From: Dioscorea cayenensis subsp. rotundata
Taxonomy: Eukaryota > Streptophyta > Magnoliopsida > Dioscoreales > Dioscoreaceae
Direction: 5' to 3'
Length of the DNA: 64,000 nucleotides
NCBI RefSeq assembly: GCF_009730915.1
Contig: NC_052475.1
Span: forward strand, 28,333,016 to 28,397,015
Position numbers and translations under genes: made by a program. A model generated the notes under the pieces. The model saw nothing but the letters and a program-made list of their open reading frames with translations. It searched no databases and was not told the DNA's origin. Positions within the stretch are counted from its first letter, which is position 1. Each line of letters begins with the position of its first letter. Positions 1-11,851 of the stretch are shown piece by piece.

Positions 1-323
1 TTTTGTTTCCTTCTACTTTTCTCTCTCTTCTCTTTTGTTCTTTCTACTCAAAAATGCAATACAACCAAATAATTAACTTATTTTAGAATAGAAGGGACTA
101 AATAAAACCATTTTCAAAAATAGAGCGATTACTTGGGAGCATTTCTGATTAGAGGGAACAAAAAAAGAGAAATAAAGAGATTAATTCAGGTATTATATCT
201 TCCATAAATAAATGGACTCCTCTTTTCAAAGTACAACACGTATCCGAATCTTACACAATTCACACCGACCGCGCTTTACTTTCAGTACTTTGTACTATTA
301 TTATTATTATTATTTATTATTAT
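1..323. other. AT-rich upstream flank with a TTA microsatellite
   Basis: No gene is seen here. The stretch is AT-rich and ends in a run of TTA triplets (about 296-323) just before the TATA-like sequence of the first caleosin gene. It is probably the promoter-distal flank of that gene. Confidence 0.5.
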
Positions 324-337
324 TATAAAATATAAAC
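324..337 (+). promoter_or_regulatory. TATA-like box of caleosin copy 1
   Basis: A TATAAAATATAAAC stretch lies about 118 bp before the start codon at 455, a normal distance for a plant TATA box plus a short leader. Support is position and sequence only. Confidence 0.45.
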
Positions 338-454
338 CCCACTCTATAATTCTCTAATAAAGCATAAAGCACCGAGCACCGAGTACCAAGGCCCAAGCGA
401 GTTCCAATCACTCTCCCTGCCTTCCTCAACGCTTGTCGATATATTAATCTGAAG

Positions 455-3400
455 ATGGGGTCACCGCCGGTGAATGAAGATGCCATGACGACGGAGGCAA
501 CCCAAGCTCCGATCACCAGAGCCCGGAAACTCAACGCAGATCTCCAAGACCAAGTTGCCAAGCCATGTATTTATTTATTTTTATTTATTTTTAATTTTTA
601 ACTTTTGGAAATAATGAAAAGTATTCATTTATTTGATTTGATTTTGGACGGTGGAGATCTGGCGAGGGCGCTGGAGGCTGTAGATCCGAGCCATCCAAAT
701 GGGACGGAGGGAAAGGATCATCGGAATATGAGCGTTCTTCAGCAGCACGTTGCCTTCTTTGATCGAAACAACGATGGGATCGTTTATCCTTGGGAGACAT
801 TTCAAGGTCTTTTTTTTTTTATTAATTATTTATTTTTAACTTTTTATTTATTAATTTAGTCTTGCACCTTGAAAGTATTGAAATTATCGGTAACCACTTT
901 CCACCAACTTAGATTTAATTTTCTTTTTATGGAAATTGTAATTGCATGTGTATCAGTATATATATATATATATATATTTTTTTAAAAAAACATGGATGAA
1001 CAACAAATGCATTACAATCCAAGTTGTTTCTTCGTTTTTTCTTGATGCTGGGGATTTTTTTTAATATAAAAATTTTGTTGAATCTTTTCAGTCACAGGAA
1101 AGTGTGAGAGTTTTATTTTTTTATTTTTTTTATTGAAAAAAAGTGGATAAACCACGTTCGTTGAAATAAAAGAGATACTGAAAAGCAAAAAGGCGGGTTC
1201 AGACGGAAATCCACAAGGAGTGGGAAATAGAACCAAGCCTCGACAAAAGAAAAAAAGAGAAAACAGAAGGATCAAAGATCCTTAAGGAAGCAAGGGAACA
1301 ATGACTCTACTCCTCGCCCGGGGATGAGGGACTCGGCAAAGGAACTTCAGGAACCGAATCTCTGGCAACGAGGAAATCCAGACTTCTCTTGATTTTAGCC
1401 AAAGGGTCGTCAAGCTTCGCCTTCTTGGTTTCTGGAGCTGCATTATTCCATGATATAATCATACGGTCAATCTTAACAATAATAGAATCAGGCGAGAGAC
1501 AATTGGAATTGAAAATGCGTGTATTTCTTTCAAGCCAAATATTCCAATTGATAGCTCTAACAAGCATATCCCAAAAGGGGATAGAAGGTCTGGGAATCCT
1601 GTGTCTCCAGTCACCCCAAAGATCCTTAAGAGATCTTGGGGGGTCACAGCCTCCCATAAGCTGTCCAAAGTAATACCAGATGTGCGCCGCGAAGGAGCAA
1701 TGCAAAAGGAGATGATCAACATTTTCAATCCCCGCGTGACACATAACACAAGTGGTGGTATGAAGAAGGTTGCAGCGACGCAAAGCCAAGTTCTCAAGTG
1801 TTAAAATCTTGTTGTCCCAAGCTAACCAGTTGAAAAGGTTAATTTTCTTAGGGAAAGGACCTTTCAAAATGGTAGGTGTCCTATGACAGCGCAATCCCCC
1901 ATCATTTAAAAAATTGTAGAAGGTTCTTACAGAAAAAATGCCATTGGCGGAGAGGGTCCAGTTCTTAACATCCTTAATGGAGGGAGGACAAGTTAAGATG
2001 GCATTGTAGAAGTTTTCCCAGTCTGGAAAATCAATTAGAGGGATCACAGGTGTCCTCAACGCATAAGCTTGAATCGAATCCTCATTATGTTGGGCTAAAA
2101 GAAAATAATGAGGCTAGATATCAGCCGGGGCCCGTCCCTCAACCCAATTATCTAACCAGAAGAGGGTGTTGGATCCATTGCGCAGATGTGATGATATGTT
2201 TTTCCTGAAAGCAGGGAGGGAGCGCAGGATGCCATTCCAAAAGAAGGATCGTCTTCTACGTTGCTTGTGGAAGAGGTTCCACATTGGAACATTCCTAAAA
2301 TAATTTTCCCGTATAATATTCTCACCACACCAGTTAGAACCATTAACGATTTTCCACCACCATTTTCCCAACAGGGCACTATTGAAAGTGCGTAGGTTGA
2401 GGATACCCCATCCACCTTGTTCTTTGGAACGACACAGCCTGTCCCAATTAACTAGCCTGATTTTACTATGCTGAGAGTCCGGGCCAGACCAAAGAAAGTC
2501 TCTACGGATCTTATCAATGTTTTTGGCTACCCACGCCGGCAGCTTAAAGATCGACATCCAGTAGGTGGGGATGGCCGTCAAGACCGAATTCAACAAAGTG
2601 AGTCTTCCACCAAGCGAAAGCAACTTGGATTTCCAGGAAGCAAGTCTAGAGCGAATTTTGCTCAACAGGAGATCCCAGTCTTGCTTCCTTGGCCTTCCAC
2701 CCGAAATAGGTATGCCAAGGTAAGTAATCGGAAGCGAACCAGAATTACAATGAATCGTTCTAGTCAGCATAGTGTGAGGCGTGAGATTTTTTCGAGAGGC
2801 ATATAAGCAGGTCTTATCCGAGTTAACCTTGAGTCCCGAGATACCCTCAAATAAGTAGAGGATAAGCTTGATGATACGCAGATCTTCCCCTCCTCCATTC
2901 GTGAGAATGAGAAGATCATCCGCGTATTGGAGGTGACACATCTTGATCCCAGTATCTCCCAGAACAACCCCATGAAGAACCCCCGAGTTCAAAGCATTAT
3001 TGATCATCGTGCTAAGAACATCAACCACAAGGACGAAGAGGAGAGGGGAAAGAGGGTCCCCTTGTCTTAATCCTCTCCGGTATCTGACATAGCCGCATTG
3101 GCTACCATTGATGAGGAATTTTGCTTTGGAGGATGAGAGAAGAGCATTAATCCACCCAGTCCATTTTTCACTGAAACCCCTCGCCCTCAGTAGTTCAATA
3201 AGAAAACTCCAGTCCACGGATATATATTATTGTGTGGGTATATTAGAAAATTTCACTTTTATATTGTTATATTATATGTAAAAACAATCCAAATCATAGT
3301 TATCAGAATCGATTTATTAACCATATTTGCAATAGATTTAATAATTTATTGAACTGGGCGGTTTTCAATGAACAGGTCAGGTCTTCAATTACCCTATTCT

Positions 3401-5235
3401 TATTAAATTAAAAAAAATATAAATGAAATTTGAATACCCACAAACTACAAGGGTATAACTGCATAAATATATGCTTCACAAGGGCCATAATTAAATAATC
3501 GCATAGTCTACAAGAATATAATAAGATGTAATTTTTTTATGTGCAAGAATTATGATAAATAATAATATTTTTTTAAAAGAAATCCATTAAATTATTATGG
3601 CATGATTTCAACACCCTTTTCAGGTTTCCGAGCTATTGGCTGTGATTTACTCACATCCATAGGTGGTGCTATCCTTATTAACCTGGTTCTTAGCTATAGC
3701 ACTCAACCAGTGAGTTTTCTTTTTCCTTTTTTCTTTACATTTCTCTTTCCATTGTTTGTTTTTTTTTATTATTTCATTTTAAACTGTATATATATAAAAG
3801 GTTTGATTGTTTCTTATAATCTTCTTGTTACTTTGCTTGTCACTCTTTAGCCTTAATTTGTTTGTCTTCTGATTTCTTTTTAATAAGATTAGCTACTTAG
3901 CAGCTCCTTTTCTTCCACAAAAAAAAAAAAACTCATCAGTTGAGAGTTGGATCCTTAACTTATTCATATTTATCAGAATATATATATTTTAAATATTATG
4001 AAAAATAATTTACACTATATGATATGAATTTTATAGAAAGAACAGCTGAATAATCTTATATATATATCAGTTAATTTATTTTAATATGCTATGAATCGCA
4101 TATATACATATGATATATAGAGGCCGTGTAATCTACATATGTTCTCAAACAGTGTTAGATTCCAAACTCTCTCTCAATCCTAGCTAACGTAACCCTACTT
4201 ATCCCCTCCTGCACGGCGCGCGAGCTTTCTTAAATCATAACATTATATGTCACTCCCAAGTTCTCTCTTCTTACCATATGCAGGACCCCGGGCTCTTTCT
4301 AAATCCTAATCTCACTTGTGTCACTTTCAAGTTCTCTCTTAATTTTTAACATATATAATATGCTCATAGAGGTGAATATGTAATTATGTTGCATGTGAGA
4401 AGAATCTTATGTGTGCTTTCCAAATGGTATTTCACTTGCTTTTGTAGAGCTGGATTCCTAATCCTCTTCTGCCAATTTACATCAAGAACATTCACAAGTG
4501 CAAGCATGGAAGTGACTCTGAGACTTATGACACAGAAGGAAGGTTTGTCTTTGTCTAATTATTCTTTAATAATAATAATAATAATTATTATTATTATACC
4601 TTGGTTATGATTGAATATAGGCTAATTAGTATTTAGGAATTTGCATTTTGTGCAGGTTTGAGCCCTCAAAGTTTGATGCCATTTTCAGCAAATATGGGCT
4701 CACCCATCCTAATGCTCTCTCATCAGAAGAACTATCAACAATGCTTAAAGCTAATCGCAATTTAACTGACTTTAATGGATGGTTAGTATCTCAAGTTAAT
4801 CCATCATTTTCTACTTTTTAAAATTCATAATTACATACTAATTATTTACATTTCCATGCACTGATCATACTTGTAACTTGTACAATAACCAGCCTTCTTT
4901 CTTGACGTCATGTAAATGCCATTCATATGCGTATATGTTATACTTATATATAATGAATTTTGATTTTATTTTATTGAAAATATAGAGATATATGAAGGGT
5001 AAATAGATGAAAACATGTATTTTATGTTTTTGAGGAAACTACTAATGTCAAACTAATTTATCTTTTTTTTTTTTTAATCTTTAGGATTCTAAGTTACTCA
5101 GAGTGGCAGCTTCTTTACAAACTTGGGAAAGACGAGAAAGGTTTATTACATAGAGAAACAATAAGAGGAGTATATGATGGAAGCCTCTTTGAGCAGCTGG
5201 AGAAGAAGAGAGCTTCCCATTCCAAGAGGTCCTAA
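455..5235 (+). CDS. Caleosin / peroxygenase, tandem copy 1
   Basis: Six exons: 455-566, 657-806, 3624-3709, 4448-4542, 4656-4781, 5085-5235 (720 nt, 239 aa). Caleosins are calcium-binding, heme-containing proteins of lipid droplets and ER that act as peroxygenases on fatty-acid hydroperoxides in oxylipin and stress metabolism. Seen in the translation: one EF-hand loop (D73 to E84, [12 protein letters not shown]), a hydrophobic stretch at about 91-112, a proline knot (P116, P120, P122, P125), and two histidines (H68 in LQQH, H136 in KHGSD) matching the heme-linked histidines of characterised plant peroxygenases. The C-terminal FDPSKFD-like and YDGSLFEQL blocks are typical of the family. Intron 2 (807-3623) is 2.8 kb because a LINE lies in it antisense. 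The ATG at 455 is the first in frame, and exon layout and intron phases match copy 2. Family call is firm; whether this is a seed or stress-type isoform is not settled. Confidence 0.93.
957..977. repeat. (TA)n microsatellite in caleosin intron 2
   Basis: A pure TA dinucleotide run in the intron. Similar TA runs occur at about 5270-5294, 18505-18522, 19325-19345, 20644-20666, 41119-41145 and 48950-48967; none is tied to a visible function. Confidence 0.8.
1112..3222 (-). mobile_element. 5'-truncated LINE (L1-type non-LTR retrotransposon), antisense in caleosin intron 2
   Basis: On the minus strand one reading frame runs from about 3222 to 1307. The first part (3217-2114) is the C-terminal reverse transcriptase: [10 protein letters not shown], then the catalytic YADD and the YLGIPISGG and [11 protein letters not shown] blocks typical of plant L1 elements. 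The second part (2059-1307) is the zf-RVT region ([11 protein letters not shown] and CVMC). The two parts are in the same frame, separated by one TAG codon at 2114-2116. The element starts abruptly at the VDW of reverse-transcriptase motif A, so endonuclease, ORF1 and the N-terminal RT are absent: a normal 5' truncation. The 3' end is an A-rich tail on the element strand (plus-strand T run about 1112-1135). I could not define target-site duplications. Confidence 0.9.
3231..3448. repeat. Possible small inverted-repeat element (MITE-like) at the LINE edge
   Basis: The left end (GTGGGTATATTAGAAAATTTCA) and the reverse complement of the right end (GTGGGTATTCAAATTTCATTT) are similar over about 25 bases with small gaps. 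The interior is AT-rich and non-coding. It begins a few bases from the LINE 5' junction. No clear target-site duplication was found, so this is tentative. Confidence 0.3.
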
Positions 5236-5911
5236 AGATGATCACCATCAAATGCTTCCCAACTTTAATCTATATATATATATATATATATATAGATATA
5301 TCATCTTTCTCAAAGGAGTTAAAATCTATAATTAGTTGTCCATAAACTTGTGAGGAAATTCTGAAGTTGATGAATGGTGGGTTTGGAATAAGTTTATGTA
5401 GCTGCCATTGTATTTTCTTTTCCTTTTTCTTGGATTTGTTTGTTGTTTCATGGATAAGAATCCTACTGATATATGCATGAGTGTTACTGAAGTGTTTTGT
5501 GATTCTGTAAATTTGCTTTCTTACTTGAAGGTTTAATCTAATCTGACATGCTATTGAGATTCTAAATAATGCTAAAAATTCTCATATTGGCTGAAATCAT
5601 CACATGCACTTCTGTTGGAAGTTTTAAACAAATATGGGGAGATGTGTGACTGGAGAGATTTGTGGATTACAAGGACAGATATTAAATCATCAATACATAA
5701 TGCATTGAATAGGGCAATATATTTCCTATTTTACTTAAAAGCAGGAAGGTATATATAATGTTTTAAAATTTTGAGTTACATGTCCTAAACTTGTTTCTAA
5801 TGGTTCATAAAAAACATAAAAATTGATCTTTGGATATGTCTGACATCATGAAATATCTCAAGATATTGGGGTTGCGTGGAAGTTTCTACCTAAACAGCAC
5901 AATAATTTATC
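5236..5911. other. 3' flank of caleosin copy 1
   Basis: Contains the likely 3' UTR (a TA run near 5270-5294, and AT-rich sequence to about 5530). I see no gene, RNA or repeat with clear ends in the rest. Confidence 0.5.
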
Positions 5912-5919
5912 TCTCAGAG

Positions 5920-7335
5920 TAGACATGGCCACGGTTCGAGAACCGCGGTTACTGATTCTCGAACCGCGGTTCAGTTCAGGAAAGCTTTGAACTGCAACCG
6001 AACCTCCCTAAAGCAAGGTTCTTGGCGGTTCGGTTCCGGTTCATGCGGTTTTAGTTCAACGGTTCCGGTTTGACTGTTCATACTGATTTCGGTTTTTTTA
6101 AACTAAATAATTCAATAATTCAAATTAATTAATACAAAAAAATACAAGAATTAATTTAATACTAATATAAGATAGTAGGTTAAGTTAGTAGGTATACTAG
6201 TATACCCAAAGTTTCAATGTTTTATTTATTTTTGTTGTTATTATTTTTTTAATGTTCATGTATGTTATTTGTTTTTTTCTTTAGGAATTGTTTTTTTATT
6301 TTTTTATTTTTTTCCTTTTTTTCTTTTTGATTTCTAGTATACTTATATAAGTTGCATAGTTTACAAATTGAAAAATCTTGGGAGTTTTATCTATATATTG
6401 GAATATCTATATATATATATATATATATATCTTTAAATGATCAACAAAAATCGAGCAAATTGATATATATACACATATATATTCATGTTTATTTTATTTT
6501 TATTTATTTATATTTTTTTTAATGATTCAAATGTTTTTACATGAGAGCATTTTTACTCAAGATATTTTTCATTTATATAAAAATAAATATAATTTAATAT
6601 GAACTACGTTAATTTTTGTAAGTTTCAAAACGGAAGATATATAAAAGTCTAGTCTTTTGTTTTTTTATATTAAATTATAAAAAAATAATATGGAAATCTA
6701 CTAAAGAATTGAATATTTAAGTACTTCTCGTTAATTAAATTATTTTAATAAATCCATATTTAATTTGTAACTAATAATTTGTGGCATAATCAATTAATTA
6801 TAACTTATCCTCTTTCATGAGTAACAAAGTTTCGCATGGCACAGTACATATAAGTTGGACGAATATCACAAATCAGACCTAATCGGCTAATCAAGTATTC
6901 GAATCGGACCTAATCAATAATCAATTTGGTTAATATCTTTAATTAATTATTTAAAAATATCTTTTAAACATGCAATTACTTAATTAATTACTAATTAATG
7001 ATATTAACAAAAATAAAAAAACCTAATCATAAATGACATTATTTATATAGTATGACATTATTCATATTATATTTATATAATATAATATGAACTTTTTGTT
7101 TTGAACCTTTTGGTTGAACCCAGTATGTGGAATCGCTCGATTGAATCAGCATATGGAACCGCGGTTGAACCGCCGGTTTTCACGGTTTTTAAATTTTTGA
7201 AACCGGAACCGAACCTTATATGAAGGTTCCGGTTCCGGTTTTAGGACGGTTACGGTTTTTTCGGTTCCGATTCCGGTTTTTGGCGGTTCGGTTCCGGTTC
7301 GGTTCCATGGTTTCGGTTCAAAATGGCCACGTCTA
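5920..7335. mobile_element. Non-autonomous hAT-like DNA transposon
   Basis: The left end reads TAGACATGGCCACGG and the reverse complement of the right end TAGACGTGGCCATTT: matching terminal inverted repeats of about 12-13 bp with two differences. They are flanked by 8-bp direct repeats, TCTCAGAG (5912-5919) and TCTCAAAG (7336-7343), 7 of 8 identical, as expected for hAT insertions. Both ends are packed with short GGTTC/CCGGTT/AACCGC subterminal motifs in both orientations, while the interior is very AT-rich. No transposase reading frame is visible; the only open frame at the right end (7220-7411) just translates the GGTTCCGGTT motifs. Length 1416 bp. Confidence 0.75.
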
Positions 7336-7343
7336 TCTCAAAG

Positions 7344-7744
7344 TAATTCCAAAATACAACACCATAAAAACTTTTAAAATTAATTTGCATAATTTTTTTT
7401 TCTTACAGTGATAGTTTTTAAAGTATACAATATCATGACCTATACGCATTTTATCCTACATTGAGGATAATCTTACCATTATGGCATGTCAGATCGATCC
7501 CATATGGCGAGTGATCCTTTTATTCGAACCTTTAAATGTCCAATAATCCTACACGGATATGATCATTGGGAAATTCTTTCTGTTAACCTCATGTTCTTTT
7601 TTGTAATACCTATTGTTCTAAGTAGGAAAACCAAGCAATGTTTGTATAAAAAGATTGGCATTACATGACAAGTCAAGAGGTAACATGGTAAAAAAAAAAA
7701 TGACGTGGCAATGGTGATTTGACAAAAAAGAGGAGTGACTAGGA
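7344..7744. other. Unassigned spacer between hAT and copia LTR remains
   Basis: AT-rich and non-coding; short open frames here show no recognisable protein. Nothing else seen. Confidence 0.4.
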
Positions 7745-9002
7745 TGTTGATATGGCTAAAGGTTGGTGCCATGATATGTGAAGATATAAGGACTATAGAA
7801 GATCATGTTTAGAAGAAATTCCTCTCAATGTTTTATGTGATGGTTAACTAAATTTGGAAAGCGCATCAAGATAAAAGGATCTCCTCAAGAAGGGTAAGTT
7901 TTATTTTAAGAATGTTTAGATCCGGGATGGTAAAACTCCTCTTAAGAAAGATCTACTTTAAAAAGAGTGATAGAAATGTTTTATTGTTGGCAAGAATAAA
8001 AATCATCATGAAGATTGTATGAGCTTAGTTTGGTGTGAAGCTATTTGAAGATACAAATTAAGTTAGGCAAGGAGAAGCCAAGCTGATTATGAAGACTATA
8101 TTTAGAACACAATTTAAGGGGAAATCTGAGAGCTAATTATGGATGAAGCTATTTAAGGAGACAAATCAATATGGAGGATTGATTGAAGATTACTTGAGAT
8201 TTGATTAAAGATTTGAAAATCTAAGCATGAATGATTGGAGATCATGTTTAAAGATATTGAAGGCTAAATTTGGATAAGATGAGATATGTTTACTAACAAT
8301 ATTTTCATGATTCAAACGAAGATCGCATGAAAATACCAAACTTGGACAAAGTTTGGAAAAAAGATCGGGAGATCTTCAGTGACCATTTTTGTGAGATGGT
8401 TACATGTGCCTTGGTAGGCGCATTCCTCGGGAGAAGAGACCTGCTAAAGTGACGTGAGGAAGGAAGCGGTTATAGGCAGGAGGAGCTCGGGATGAGTCAA
8501 CTGCTACGAAGCGGACTGAAAGAACCGGAGGGTTAAAGGTATCGCAAGTTCGGGTGCAACTGGCTAGAACCCAGTTTCAGTAAGGTGGACAATGTTGCAA
8601 CTGGGTGTTACAACATCTTTGAAAGGTGTAGGAAGCCTCGGAGAATTCTAAAAGAGGAAGGTTTTAATGGACGTAGGTGTATCCTGTTTGAATATTTAGG
8701 ATAAGCCACGAGTGAGAGACCCTTTAGTGTTTGTTAAGGAGAGTGGACATCGATCTGGCAATCTTAAGAGGGCATTTTTTTATCTTGAGTGAGTAAGGGA
8801 GCGTTGTACTCTTTATTCTATCACCTCTTTTAGTGGATTGTTTCTCTGGGTTTGGCCCCCTGATGTAGACAAGGTTGCACCGAACTGGGTTACCAACTTA
8901 TATGTCTTCTTTCTCTTGCATGTGTGTGTGTTTAATTTCTTGTGAGATTGAGTGTTTACTTTAAACACATCTAACCCCCAGGAACTATCATATATCCCTT
9001 TC
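7745..9002 (+). mobile_element. Ty1/copia-type LTR remnant (probable solo LTR)
   Basis: This stretch has the look of a long plant copia LTR. The 5' half is rich in AAGATT/TTGGAG/GAAGGAT phrases; then comes a GC-richer part with a GTTGTACTC block, a GGTTTGGCCCCCTGATGTAG block and AGGTTGCACCGAACTGGGTTA, the motif group found at the R/U5 end of many plant copia LTRs. No internal gag-pol region was seen on either side, so it is best read as a solo LTR fossil. The ends are approximate; a TG start at 7745 is plausible but a matching 5-bp duplication was not found. It looks old. Confidence 0.5.
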
Positions 9003-9589
9003 ATTTTTAACAAAATTGTGATTTATTCATTTTTATAAAAAAAATTTAAAGAAATATATCTCATAAAAATTTAATTTAAAATCTACATAAAACTTTATGA
9101 TAGGCATAACGAGAATAATAAAACTTTATTATGACCCTTTTTTTGGTGTTTAATTTTTGTTAATAACCATGAGACAACATTTACACAATTGAAGAGTTTT
9201 TAATGATTGAAAAAAAAAAAAAACAACTGATTTTTAAATAAGCACCGAACCGCCTCCTAAATATTTGGTTTGAATAAAAACAACTCCACAAATTTCAGCT
9301 TACAATTCATATTTAGGGTCCCCTGTGGGAGTTCTGTGTGAGGATTACCTCTCATTTTCTCCTCTAGGGTTGCATGGCAGGGGGATTATTTTTAGGATTT
9401 ATCGCTTATCGACTTTGTCAAAAAAATCAGTGATCTTTTATCATCATTGATACATTCAAAGAAATGTAATTTGGCCACATCAAGAGATTAGATCCACATT
9501 TCTTCATTTCTTGTATCTCACTTTACTAAGTCCTTAATGATCACTTAACAACGAAGATAACTCAGCTGACCTATCTGCGCTTAGAGTTA
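9003..9589. other. Unassigned spacer with a LINE-like A-tail
   Basis: The first 40 bases end in an A-run and resemble the LINE tail near 23950 (ATTTATYCATTTTTAT followed by A). The rest is AT-rich with no gene seen. Confidence 0.3.
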
Positions 9590-10900
9590 ATTCACTACAA
9601 AAAAATTGCCATATACCGACACTTATCTATAGTGACGGTCAAATTTTATAATTATAAACTGTTTTTACAAACAATACTTTAGAACTGTCAGAATAGATAA
9701 GATATCTACTGACGAATTTCTCTCTGTTAGTATAGTATTATTATATTCTGACTTTTATCTATAGTGATCATCAAATTTCGTAGCTATAGATTATTTTTAC
9801 CAATAATACTAGATATTTACTGACGGATTTAGTTCTGTTAGTATAGCTATTATTGTATTATGCCTATTACCTATAATGACGATCAAATTCCATAACTATA
9901 TATATCTATAGTGATGATCAAATTCTGTAGCTATAGACTTTTTTTTACCAATAATAATTTAAAATTGCCAGAATAGAGAAAATATTTACTGACGAATTTT
10001 ATACCAACACAACTTTTTGACTATCAGAATAAATCAAATATTTACAAATGCATATTCTTCCATTAGTATAGTTAATATCAATGCTTATCTATAATGACGG
10101 TCAAATTTTGTAGGTATAGACTATTTATACTAACAAAATTTTATAATTGTTAGAAGAAATTAAGCATTTAATGACACCTATTTTCCTATTGGTATAAATA
10201 TTGCTATATTGATTATTATATATAGTGACGGTCAAATTGTGTAACTATAAATGGTTCATCCTAATAAAATTTTATAAATATCAGAATAAATTGGACATTT
10301 GCTAATAGTTATGTTTAAAATATATGTAGTTATATTAAAAATATATTTTATTAAAATATATGAAAATAAACATTTATAAAAATAATTTTTTAATTATTAT
10401 TTTACTAATAATATTAATTATTATAAAAGTTATGTTTTAGACAATATATATTATATTTGTTTTAAAAATTGAATGTGTTACATGTACAATTATTTTAATA
10501 ATTCATTAAAATTTATAAATCTAGTTATTTAACATCGAAATTTACCCTAATCTTTTACTGGTTTAACATATTAAAAAAATGTCTAAATAATTCTTCAACG
10601 GTTCACTGTATATTAACAAATTTATATATATATAAAAAAATCATCGTTGTCTTTCTCTCAACGGCTCACCCTTCAGTCTCTTTCTCTGAACGCTTCCATC
10701 CATCACCGGAACCCTTCCATTCATCGTACCATCCATCGCAATGCTTCCATTGATCGTACCATACCGTCGGAATCAAGCGCGAACGAAGGTCTTCGGAAAA
10801 CTCCGTCACGGCCGGACAATCAAAAATCTAGGTATAAATCCTCATACTCCATTAGCTAGGGGCATTTCTATCCGGTGAGAGTAGTGGTTTAGGGGCAGTG

Positions 10901-11095
10901 AAGATGGAGATGAGGAGGCCGGTAGTGATGGTGGTTGAGGGATGGAGTGAGGAAGCCGGTAGTGATGGTTGTTGAGGGATGGAGAGAGAGAGAGCGAGAG
11001 AAAGATGGAGATGAGGAGGCCGGTAGTGATGGTGGTTGAGGGATGGAGTGAGGAGGCCGGTAGTGATGGTTGTTGAGAGAGAGAGAGAGAGAGAG
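10901..11095. repeat. Two 101-bp tandem units with internal sub-repeats and GA runs
   Basis: Units begin at 10901 and 11002 with AAGATGGAGATGAGGAGGCC. Each holds two copies of GGCCGGTAGTGATGGT followed by KGTTGAG and ends in a GA dinucleotide run. The long low-complexity minus-strand frame across it (10842-11222) is a product of the repeat and is not called as a gene. Confidence 0.85.
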
Positions 11096-11099
11096 TGAG

Positions 11100-11851
11100 T
11101 GATGATGAGTGGGAGAGTGAGTGATGAGCGGTAGTGGGAAGACTGAGAGGACTTGGTTCGTTCTCGACCCCTGGTTCTTCCCGGCGCTCTCGGCTCTCTT
11201 GCTCCGCCCTCACCGCCCTCACGATCCCGCCAATGTAAGCCCTAAATCCCTGATCTCCTGATTGCTCTATCGGTGTTGATTCTCGATGTGTTTCTAGCCC
11301 TAGATCAACCGGTCTCGTCTTATCGATCCCATTTTTTTTATAGGCTGTGAATAGTGATGTTTCTTGCTGGATTTTTTTATTTTTTTGGGTTTTTAGGTTG
11401 AATTTGTTGTTTTGATTTGGATCTTGATTTTTTCTTTTTCGGGGTTTTTATCTTTTGCCCTTCTTGGAGATTTTCATGTGTTGCATAGGGGTTCTGTTCT
11501 CTAAAGATTGATTTTAGTAATTGTGAAGATCTTGTAGCCTGGGGACTGGATTGTTTGGATTTGTTGAAAAAAATGGAAATTTTTTTAGGGCGTTTGGGAT
11601 GGATTTTTGTTGTTGTGCTTGAAAATTTAGGGTTTCTGTTCGCTTCGGGTCATGGAGTGTCCTATGAATTGGTTGAGTTGTAGGCGCGGAACTGTTGTAG
11701 TGGTTTTCGTGTATTATGCGTTTAGACTTTGAAATTTAAACTGTATTGAAGGACGACCATGAGTGATGATGGAGAGAGGACGTGCCCCCTCTGTGCGGAG
11801 GAGATGGACATCACTAACCAGCAACTGAAACCTTGCAAATGTGGATATGAG
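11100..11851 (+). pseudogene. Captured 5' fragment of a CNOT4-like RING E3 ligase gene
   Basis: A leader exon ends at 11234 with a good donor (CCAAT, then GTAAGCCC). A leader intron runs 11235-11751, and a coding exon follows (ATG at 11759, to 11851, donor GTGTGT). The 31 codons translate to MSDDGERTCPLCAEEM, DITNQQLKPCKCGYE, the N-terminus of the CCR4-NOT subunit CNOT4, holding the first half of its C4C4 RING (C-P-L-C and C-K-C). In intact plant genes the next exon should continue with an ICVWCWHHI-like block; I found no such exon in the following 5.6 kb. The fragment is bounded by CACTA subterminal repeats, so it is best explained as gene capture. It could still be transcribed and give a short chimeric RNA. 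Confidence 0.7.

Noticed and set aside
7220-7411. 63-codon frame at the hAT right end
   Set aside because: It only translates the GGTTCCGGTT subterminal motifs.
10842-11222. 126-codon serine/leucine-rich frame on the minus strand
   Set aside because: It is the translation of the GA/CCGGTAGTGATGG tandem repeat; low complexity.
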